A stretch of DNA of 64,000 nt from Ostrinia nubilalis. Taxonomy: Eukaryota > Arthropoda > Insecta > Lepidoptera > Crambidae. The notes under the pieces are model-generated. The model was not told the DNA's origin. It saw nothing but the letters and a program-made list of their open reading frames with translations, and searched no databases. Position 1 is the first letter of the stretch, and each line of letters begins with the position of its first letter. Location: contig NC_087099.1 of NCBI RefSeq assembly GCF_963855985.1, forward strand, positions 4,804,001 through 4,868,000. The letters are read 5' to 3'. The position numbers and the translations under genes were made by a program. Shown piece by piece: positions 55,899-64,000 of the stretch.

Positions 55899-56484
55899 AG
55901 TCGGTGTAAACCGTGCGGGGTGAGTGGGAAAAGTGTGCCCTAACCAATGTAACTACGCCGCAACGTAGCAACGCCGCGACGTAGGGTGAGTACCTACTCC
56001 TAGCAGTCCTTCAGGAGGGCCCCGGTCGCAAAAACAACCAGGGATACGCTCCTTCAGGGATGGAAAGTAGGGAGGGGTAGGGTGGGTCACGCCCGGCAGT
56101 GAAAAGACTGTGAAACCGAGTGTCTCAAGGGCGAGGAGGAACGCCTCACCCTCTCAAACGTGCCTTCCAGGAGGCCAAGGTTCACAGCCTAATATACCGG
56201 CGGCGGCAGGAAATTTCAGCGCCTTGAAAAAGGCACTGTCGGTCGCTCCCAATCGAACCGAACCGCCTTAAGAAAGGCGTTTAACTACGCTTGTTCGTTA
56301 TCACCGTTAGGTATCCCAAGCGCAGCCGCGGGCAAGCCACGTAATTGTGACAAAACACCACAGAAACAAGACTCGCAGAGCGAAGGCGATAAGCTCGAGG
56401 AACTCGGAGCGCAGCGCATGCGAGCGGGCGGGCGAGGCGGAGCGCACGTCCGTACCGTGCGAGCGATGCGAAGCGAATGAGCTG
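55899..56484 (-). promoter_or_regulatory. LINE 5' UTR with presumed internal promoter
   Basis: This GC-rich leader of 586 nt lies between the element's 5' end and ORF1. By analogy with other jockey-type LINEs it should hold an internal RNA polymerase II promoter near position +1. Only the 5' start motif is seen directly. Short frames at 56285-56613 are shadows. Confidence 0.6.
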
Positions 56485-56497
56485 AAATGCTCCTCAA

Positions 56498-58408
56498 AGC
56501 GACTGATCCCTCTTTTATACTGCTCGACCACTCGAGTGCAACTGCTAGTTTATGGGAATCAGGCGTGGGTGTTCGTATTGTGCGTTGTTAGTGATATAGG
56601 AGCACAAAAGTAAAAATCACGGAATTGAGGCACACACGTCGGACAAAATTTAAATGTGTTACTGTATTAAAACCCAAGGACTTGCAATAAAGAAACTCAT
56701 TTATATAGCTTTATTAACTATCCCTTGTTCTGTGAATGTGGGTTTCATAATGGGGAAGTTATTATTTCAAAAGTTATGAAGCAAAAACGAGTAAATTCTG
56801 GAAACCGGACACTCCATTTTAGGCCAAATTTCGCCCGTTTTTGAAATTTCGGATTTTTTCAAGGCGAGATGTAAAACCTGGCGGTCTTCTAAATATGCTC
56901 TCCATCAAGTCAAGAGTCCTATAAATACGTGTGATTTTTTTCAAGTCCGTACTTCAATTTTAAAGGTACTTTTTTCGCCCCAGTAGGTCGATCGGTCGTC
57001 CCCGTAGAAATGCCCAGTAGCATTCGTTAAATCTTCCTGCGTGTTGTTGTTTGGACACGCAGGCAGTAAGGACCCCTCGTGCTAAGCAAAATATATGCTT
57101 GTATTACGAGTGGATTTAGTCCAGCGGCTGTGGAGTTGAAACCAGAGCGTTCCTCGGATCTCGAGTCAGTCAGTCGGACGCTGACACTGTTGGGTTTTTG
57201 TCGCCTCAATTGTTCTAGAATACCTCTCTACAGACATGATTTTGATTTGGGTAAAAAGGTTTTCAAGCTTCACGACGTGAAATATTCTTGAAAGTATCGA
57301 GAGGTTTACCATTGTCCTTGTAGCTTTGTGGTCCGAGCAGTTGCCTGACAATTAGAAGGTAGTGGTTCAACTCTCATGTGTAGTAGTAGACGAATTTATT
57401 TACTGAAAAATGACCATTTAAGCATGAAATATACTAGATATTTTTATCTGAAACTTGTGAAAACAATTTGTAGTTCAACTAACAGATATATTTTATATAG
57501 AAAATAGAGAAACGGGGCGAAATCTCTACATTTATGAGGTTTCATTCTATTACTACGCCGAAGCTAAGTTTGGCTCCTGTTTACTTGCGGTTAATTTCGT
57601 TTCCCGACCCAAGACAGATTAAACCATCCCCCAAAACTATCCAACCTTTACGGGTCAGGATTTGATTGGCGGTCAAAGAACCCTTTATAATGGTATTGCA
57701 GTATTGTGTTGTCCTTCTTTTTAACAGCACATCAACTTCCCACAAATTCTTTTTCAACGGATTTTGAGACTTGTTACAAAGGAATAAAGATCAAAATACA
57801 TTGAGAAATTCGTCAATAATTCATGCTACCTTATAATGCACTGTCAACCTTATTAAAATTTTCTACGTGCCACATGAAAACTTTCAGTGACCGATTTATC
57901 ATACTTACTTAAATTTTTTATCGATTTGTATTTTTTGATTCGAATCAATTCTAAAATCGATTATCCATGTATTAGTTAGGATGAATCGCCATCCTTATGA
58001 GCTAGATTCTGCTATCCTAAGTGATAAAGTTTTGACGTGGAACTTATTTTATGTTGTTCCGATCGAGTCCACTCGTAGTTTGTAAGGGCATTCACCTTGT
58101 TTTTCTACAACCCCAGAAATCTAAATTACCATAGTTAGCTGAATTGTGCCAGAAAAAGTTGTAAAAGTAGTTCAAATTGGGATAGCGAGGAAATTAATTA
58201 AGGATTAAGTTTAGGTAGAAAGTCTGAGTAAGAAATGAGAGGAGAAAAGTTGTCAAAAGTTTCATATCTAATAACTATCTATAAATATTTAAACTGAGTG
58301 AGATTATAAGATTTTAAACTTTCGCGTTCCATTTCAATTGAAATAATAAGGACACGGGTCTTAACGCGACGTTTATTAATGAGTTACATTATGTACTCAC
58401 GGCTTGAC
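56498..58408. other. Non-coding sequence
   Basis: No gene or repeat family recognised apart from a GAATTGAG motif at 56622. Frames at 57027-57351 have no domain. Confidence 0.5.
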
Positions 58409-58473
58409 GTTTCGGCTGCGATGCTGCAGCCGTGGTCACAAGCAGACTACAGCTGCAGCATCGCAGCCGAAAC
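58409..58473. repeat. Perfect 22-bp inverted repeat
   Basis: GTTTCGGCTGCGATGCTGCA, then GC (58409-58430), is exactly complementary to 58452-58473, with a 21-nt loop containing GTGGTCACAAGCAGACTA. The phrase is one I associate with lepidopteran minisatellite-like repeats. It sits directly beside the small Harbinger-type MITE. Confidence 0.75.
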
Positions 58474-58479
58474 ACATTA

Positions 58480-58562
58480 CACAGGGTCACACGCGAACCA
58501 ATCACAGAGTTCCATTCAACCCTGTGCGTCACTTAAGCAGGCATCGTTTGTGAATACGGGTG
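58480..58562. mobile_element. Short Harbinger-type MITE, TTA target duplication
   Basis: The right end CGTTTGTGAATACGGGTG is that of the 36609 element. Internally CCAATCACAGAGTTCCATTC matches its subterminal region. The left end is reduced to CACAGGG. TTA is at 58477-58479 and 58563-58565. Confidence 0.65.
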
Positions 58563-58565
58563 TTA

Positions 58566-59025
58566 GGAAACTTGATATCCATAGACAATTAAATACCATA
58601 CCAACAGTGAGATTAAGCGGTTATCTCCAACTACCCTAATTGCTGACCGCAAGGATTCTGTACAAGTTCTTACTAATTTCCTTCGAGCCGTAAGCATAAT
58701 GGCGCAGTTACAATATTTGAGAAATTGACCGAGACGAAGCACGAGCACGCACACCGAAGTATGGGCGACTCACGGCGAAACTAACCGAAGTGCGTGTTTA
58801 CACTATACGTCTCAACTAATTTCCCGCACAGTGTAACTGTGCCATAACAGGGGTGCCTATAAAGGCCAGATGGTGCCCACAAGGTGCTTCGAGTCTATGG
58901 CATCCCAGCGTAATATGGCCGAAAGCGCACTCTGATTTGAGTAATCGTTACTTAAGAAGGACCTCCGGTTCTTATTAAACGTTTAATGAAACACTGTGTG
59001 GGTAGAGAGTGAAGTATACCTAAAG
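58566..59025. other. Non-coding sequence
   Basis: No gene or repeat family recognised. Confidence 0.5.
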
Positions 59026-59225
59026 TACTAGCTTTTGCCCGCGGCTTCACCCGCGTGAAATTTAGTTTGTCACAGATCGTCATAAATTACATCCTATATT
59101 ATTATGTTAATCTGGGTTATAAACAATAATACTGTAAAGTTTCATCAACATCCGTTCAGTAGTTTTTGCGTGAAAGAGTCACAAACATCCAGACATTCAA
59201 ACTTTCGCATTTATAATATTAGTAG
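59026..59225 (+). repeat. Dispersed repeat, RTE-like 3' region
   Basis: Starts TAGCTTTTGCCCGCGGCTTC and ends ACTTTCGCATTTATAATATT. Same family as 39704 and 59992; closer to the latter (both have GGGTTATAAACAATAATACT). Confidence 0.65.
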
Positions 59226-59884
59226 GATTAAGTTAAGTAGGAGTTTTGTTAACCTTTAATAAGTTTGCCAATGGAAGTAATAATTTTCTAAAACTGGGAA
59301 AAAATCTATTTGAGCACTATGTATTGTGTAAGGTCTGTGTTACAATGTGAAACCTATTCATAGCATAGTACGATTATTTAAAATACAAAAAAGGTAGGTA
59401 TGTCTTTGTTTAAGCTGTAATGTGCCCCTACATAATGCCAATGTTTTTTTAAGAAACAGAATGAACGCAAAGTTATGATTTTGATAATAGACAGTGCTTC
59501 AGTACTTACTGTTTATTTCTGGACACGCGTTTAATAAAAGCTTCATATGGCGTAGTGTGGATGAAGCTTTAGTTAGATAAATTTGATTTAAAATTATCCA
59601 TTTTAATAATTTGGCAACAGAAGCGAATAATATAAACATTACAAAAAGAATTATTTCAGGGTTGATTTGGGTTTCATTGAAACAACTGAATTCTTGTTTC
59701 ATCAGTGGAATTATGATAATTAGTGGATTAGCATTACAAACGCAGTTCGCGGGTAACTTGACCTAAATTTGTGATTCATTAAGCCTAATTAACTTCAGAG
59801 AGACCAAACTTTTAGATGGGTTTAATTTTTTTTTCTGCACATTGAATTTTCATCTTCAGTAAAATTGACGCATCAAAAAAGTAC

Positions 59885-59990
59885 AAGTATGTTTATATCC
59901 GTTGTTTAGTACCTACCCATAGTACAAGCTTTGCTTAGTTTGGGACTAGAGGCGCAGTGTAAAATATCCAAGGATATTTTATATTTTATT
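59885..59990 (+). repeat. 3' part of the SINE seen at 17040
   Basis: GTATGTTTATATCCGTTGTT, then ACAAGCTTTGCTTAGTTTGG and CCAAGGATATTTTATATTTT match 17190-17299. The tRNA-like head is missing, so this is a 5'-truncated copy. Confidence 0.65.
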
Positions 59991-59991
59991 T

Positions 59992-60185
59992 ATTTACTAG
60001 CTGTTGCCCGCAGCTTCACCCGCGTGAAATTCAGTTTGTCACATATCGTCGTATATGTTATTCTGGGTTATAAACAATAATACTGTAAAGTTTCATCAAA
60101 ATCGGTTTAGTAGTTTTTGCGTGAAAGAGTAACAAACATTCAGATATCCAGACATCCAAACTTTCGCATATAATATTAGTCGGAA
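59992..60185 (+). repeat. Dispersed repeat, RTE-like 3' region
   Basis: Starts TTTACTAGCTGTTGCCCGCA and ends AACTTTCGCATATAATATTA. A sister of the copy at 59026, about 770 bp upstream, in the same orientation. Confidence 0.65.
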
Positions 60186-60189
60186 GTAG

Positions 60190-60870
60190 GATAAAAGGCA
60201 GTGGGCGAGGTACATAGCCGATGATGATGGCCGCTGGAGCATAAAAGTCTTCGAGTGGCGACCACGGGCCGGAAGACGTAGTGTAGGTAGGCCCCTTGTT
60301 TCGTACCGAAATATATTTATTAGTTTCTTAATTTTAGTTTAAGATAAAACAACACAAACTGGAAGGAATTTGCTCTTTTCTTAATTGCATTTTTTAATCA
60401 CAAACTGGCAACATTCTTTCCAATCCTAAGAGGCTCGCGATTGCGATTGCGACGCCCCCCAGTGACGCAAGAGTTTTGAGTTCGGAAGGACGCCCGTGCG
60501 CATCAGCGGTGTGTTCTTTAATTCGGCAACCACATAAGCGTTTGTCAATTTCCAAAATCAAGTGAATCTAATGAGTGCGGGATTCAGCCCCTATGGAACT
60601 ATGGTCTTTTCATCAATATGTGCTAATACTTCACAAGCAAACTGCATTTCGGAGATACGCCGGGCCCGGCTAAGCACGCGGCTGGCACTGTGGAAAAGAG
60701 GTTTGTTCGCCGTTTGTTTTGAAAATTTAGTATAGCTAACACCCCTTAAGGTGGACGATCTGATGAAGGTCGCGGGAATTACCTGGATGCGCAGGAACGG
60801 TCGCTATGGAAATCCTTGGGGGAGGCCTTTGTCCAGTAGTGGACGTCATTTGGCTGAAACGAACGAATGA
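60190..60870 (+). pseudogene. RTE LINE C-terminus, split by a solo LTR
   Basis: The left part (60190-60296) reads QWARYIADDDGRWSIKV, FEWRPRAGRRSVGRP. The right part (60747-60870) reads VDDLMKVAGITWMRR, GNPWGRPLSSS in shifted frames. Together they are the last residues of an RTE ORF, interrupted by the insertion at 60297-60741. Confidence 0.7.
60297..60741. mobile_element. Solo LTR (445 bp), 5-bp TSD
   Basis: The segment begins TGTTTCG and ends CTAACA, so both strands obey the TG...CA rule. CCCCT is duplicated exactly at 60292-60296 and 60742-60746. On the minus strand AATAAA lies 22 bases from the end (CTAATAAATATATTTCGG), which favours the minus orientation. No internal retroviral-type sequence is left, as expected after LTR-LTR recombination. 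The retroelement family (BEL/Pao or gypsy) is not determined. Confidence 0.7.
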
Positions 60871-62318
60871 ATCAGATTTTTTATCAATTTTAACTTTATC
60901 TGACTCTATGTATAAATAAACTGTAACGTTGTGTTGAACACATGTAGTAGGTAGGTATGTAAATGCAAATATTAACATAAATGGAGAGTATCTACTGAGT
61001 TAAGTATATATCACTCTGCTTAATGGATTCTAATTAAGTGATGGGTTCTCCATTCATGAGTACCTACTGTAATACGCACGTATATAACTTGATGTGAGCA
61101 TTTCATGCAATAGTTTAATATTGATATTGCATACTTCTGAACCTGTATTTTCATCAGAAAACGAACCCGACAAAGAAAACTTGACATTTGTTCAGCAAAC
61201 AAAATAAAACAAAAGTTTGGTCAAAAGAACAATGTACGGTTTTTGAAATTTATGGCTGGTACTTGGTAGGGAATTCTTGCTTGGTTTATTAAGTAATTTG
61301 TTTTAATAGTCAGGTTTATTAAAATAGATTTAAATAATGTAAAAGTTAAAATAAGTTACATTAACTCGTTAATCTTGTTTACAAGATGTAAAAATATGAG
61401 ATGAAATATTTCACTTATCTACTTACTTTCAAATTAAAATTTTGAAAGTGACCCAAAGAACTCTTGAGTGTTTACATAATAACATTTTTGTCAGCAAAAC
61501 TTTTCAAAGATTGCAATTTTTTACTTTGGTAAACGGCAAAGAAAATATTTTAGACATGGTGAGCTTACTAACCATTCTTTATGGCTTTGTTGACTTTGGC
61601 TTACAACGCGTCGGTCTAAAAGGTTTTTTCTTCAGGTTTAATATTTTTCACTTCATTGCCTCTTTTTTGTAAGCACTTAGCTGCTATAAAAGTATTTTGT
61701 TTAATTTTAGATACCATCTAAGCACAGAAAAACAAGCATTTAACTTTGACCTTCTGGTGGTTTTGCATAATTTCATTGTTACTGTGGTTTGTTGTTGATT
61801 TTTGTCGAAAAACGGAGAATATTATATGAAAAACATATTTTGAGTGCTAGGTCTAATACTGTACCTATGTATTTGCATGAATCATTCATTGCATGCTCAT
61901 TTACGTTTTCGTTTTTATTTGTTTTTTATTGATTATTTGTATATAATATAATGTTAGTATCTACCTATTCGACAAAAATAAACATCAATTCAGACTTGCT
62001 TCAATGAATAATTTAAACTTTCATCTTCCAAGTCTAGTAGACTTTAATCTAACCGAGACTATTTATAGACTTGCCAGAAATAAAAGAGAGTGTATTCATG
62101 GAATTCTTAAAAAGCAATTTGTGGTATTTTTCAGCAGATTAATGCATTAGGATTGCATATCAGTAAAGTGGGTTTAAAAATGCATTGTTTTTAAAAACAA
62201 TAGGCACATAAACGGAATCACCATTGTGTTATGACGAACGACAAAATTTTAATGCTTAATAAAACATTCAGTATGATTTTTCAATGTAAAGCATTTTTAG
62301 TGAAATCTATTTATTGTC
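60871..62318. other. AT-rich non-coding sequence
   Basis: No gene or repeat family recognised. Confidence 0.5.
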
Positions 62319-63410
62319 CCGAAGCAGTGGTAGGTTAATACTGGGACCATGGACCTATAAAAAAAGTCGGACGGATTCTCATCAACAAAATACTGTGACA
62401 TTAGGATACACCAGCTTGCCTGTACGTACAGGCCGGCACGCACACATTCACACCCTGTTACACCACTTCGAGTGCAAACTTCACACAGTTGACACATTTA
62501 AGCAGCGAAAAAACAACACGAATACGACATGTCTTGTGTGATGAAATTGTGTAAAAACCGTTCTGTTCGAACAAACAAAAATTAAGGAATCACATTTCAC
62601 AGGCAAAATAATAATCCAATCACTTATTTCCCGACATTTTAATATTGAAATTAATTGAAATCAAACGTCATTCACTCGAAAAAATAATACGTCAAAGACC
62701 AGTGTTCTCAGTTATTTACGTGGGAAAATTACCCGAAATATGGGAAATTAATAATAATTTTAGGACTTTTTAGTTATTTATTACGCATACTATGGAAATA
62801 AAATAATTTATCATAATAATTGTGTTTTAATGGGATATATTTTCATAGGCAAATTTGATCCTTCCCAAAAATGTGGAACTGCAAAATTCAAATTTTCTTA
62901 CATTGATTTCAAGTCAGTGTCAGGTTGTATGTTAAAAAAAATCTATCAGAGATAATAATAATTATATTGATGATGCATAAGATTATGATTACCTATAATG
63001 TACACAAGATTCGTAATTTGTAACTGCGTGAATCATTTTTGATCAACATTATGTACATAACTACATACCCTGACACACTGACTTGCAAACAATGTAAGAA
63101 AATTTGAACATTGAAAATTTCGCGCCTACCTCAACGCATTCACCTTTCATCCTTTTAAAATGGCACGGAATAATTCTGTCTACATTTCCAAGTAACATCT
63201 GCCGATCTATGTTTTTCTTAAAATAAATGGGTAAAATGTTTTGGCTAACATGGCATCCCTAAATTCACTCACACAATAGACAAACGCCAAAATTTTGCGT
63301 CACAGTTTTGTTGTAGCGCGAGTTCCGTCCGCCTTTTTTTATAGGTCCATGACTGGGACGTGTAAAAGTGATTTTAAAAGCCTATTTGCAAAAATAAATG
63401 AGTTTTATGA
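62319..63410 (+). mobile_element. LINE-like 3' end split by a hAT element
   Basis: The left part CCGAAGCAGTGGTAGGTTAA (62319-62347) and the right part GTGTAAAAGTGATTTTAAAA to CAAAAATAAATGAGTTTTAT together match 33766-33850. That copy supplies the uninterrupted site (TTAATACTGGGGAGTGTAAA). The tail is a GAGTTTTAT repeat. Confidence 0.65.
62348..63351. mobile_element. Non-autonomous hAT element, 8-bp TSD
   Basis: The TIRs CATGGACCTATAAAAAAAG and its complement at the right (TTTTTTTATAGGTCCATG) continue with TCGGACGG and CCGTCCGC; one mismatch in about 27. ACTGGGAC is duplicated at 62340-62347 and 63352-63359; eight bases is the hAT signature. The 1004-bp interior has no transposase frame, so it depends on an autonomous relative. 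Confidence 0.85.
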
Positions 63411-64000
63411 GTTTTTATTAATTTGCACAGTTTGACACAAAATTTGATATCATAAATTATTTATTAGCTATCATTATAATAAACATGCGTTGTCATAATA
63501 GTGATGTGACGCTCGGGCTTTGAGAGATACCAGAAATGAGCTGTCTAAAACCAATACCAACTCAGTATAACTGCTTCCTGACTTTATCGAAGTAGGTAGG
63601 TTTTGGCTATCGGCCAATGTCAGTCTGTAGTTTCTGCAGTTCCACAATCAAAATAAAAGAAATGTACAAAAGAAGTAAATAAAGACATTATTATACGGTA
63701 GTAAATTAAAATTTTAATACTTGAGTTCATAGAAGTCTAATTTCTTATGTTTGTTGGACAAAAAATAATATTTAAGTTTTCGTTATATTCCCAAAAAAAT
63801 AACATTTATTGCAACTGTGTAAGGTGTCACAGTGTCACACTTGATATACCGTCATCTGTTACTCATTGATTCACGCAATATAACTGCATGAACGGGAATT
63901 AACGGTCATAATGTACTGAGAATATTTCTTTTGACTTATAAGGAAACTGACTTTTTCTGCAGGTAAATTATTCACAACTGGATTACCTAATTGTTAGTGA
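63411..64000. other. AT-rich non-coding sequence
   Basis: No gene or repeat family recognised up to the window end. Confidence 0.5.

Larger units (their letters stand above)
50836..56484 (-). mobile_element. Full-length jockey-clade LINE, apparently intact
   Basis: The element runs from a 5' end at 56484 (minus-strand start CAGCTCATTCGCTTCGCATC) to a 65-nt poly(A) (plus-strand T run 50836-50900). Perfect 13-bp target duplications AAATGCTCCTCAA are at 50823-50835 and 56485-56497. The 5' UTR is about 590 bp, followed by ORF1, ORF2 and a 3' UTR of about 350 bp. Both ORFs are open over their full length, and the element is clearly GC-richer than its surroundings. CA(G/T)TC-like 5' ends are known from internal promoters of jockey-type elements. 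Clade by ORF layout: endonuclease plus RT, no RNase H seen. Confidence 0.93.

Overview
The window looks like intergenic or long-intron DNA from a moth or butterfly (Lepidoptera). It is AT-rich, has no long host open reading frame and is full of transposable elements. Several repeats are of kinds I associate with lepidopteran genomes: RTE-clade LINE tails, a tRNA-derived SINE, the 'gcccgcggcttc(a/g)cccgcgtg' dispersed repeat, and many small TIR elements with TAA/TTA or TA target duplications. The species cannot be named from the sequence. No rRNA, functional tRNA, CRISPR array or bacterial-type operon is visible.

The only intact protein genes are those of one full-length jockey-type LINE on the minus strand (50836-56484). 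It has a 13-bp target-site duplication, a 65-nt poly(A) tail, ORF1 (Gag with three zinc knuckles) and ORF2 (AP-like endonuclease plus reverse transcriptase). ORF1 stops and ORF2 starts in a TAATG overlap. It looks young and possibly still mobile.

Layout: 1-10 kb is mostly featureless with MITEs at 3.7, 6.4 and 8.4 kb; the 6.4-kb MITE carries a nested foldback element with 9-bp TSDs. 10-26 kb holds scattered MITEs, a SINE (17 kb), a nested foldback (12.5-13 kb) and two exon-like segments (10243-10319, 17842-17869). 26.6-34.5 kb is a nest of old elements: a TIR element around 27.9 kb, a probable 4.7-kb TIR element (29794-34538) with BEL/Pao and RTE debris inside, and an exon-like segment followed by a candidate recursive splice site near 33.3 kb. 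36.1-39.6 kb has a mariner derivative and a PIF/Harbinger element into which a second copy of itself inserted in reverse, forming a giant palindrome. 40-50 kb contains MITEs, a truncated GC-rich LINE and a decayed RTE element. 50.8-56.5 kb is the intact LINE. 58-64 kb carries further repeats, a solo LTR inside an RTE remnant, and a 1-kb hAT derivative with 8-bp TSDs.

The features do not form a pathway; they record serial insertions. Several nests give an order of events, because the empty site can be read from a sister copy or from the duplicated target. If the exon-like segments are real, the window lies within introns of one or more plus-strand host genes. That is inference and needs RNA data.
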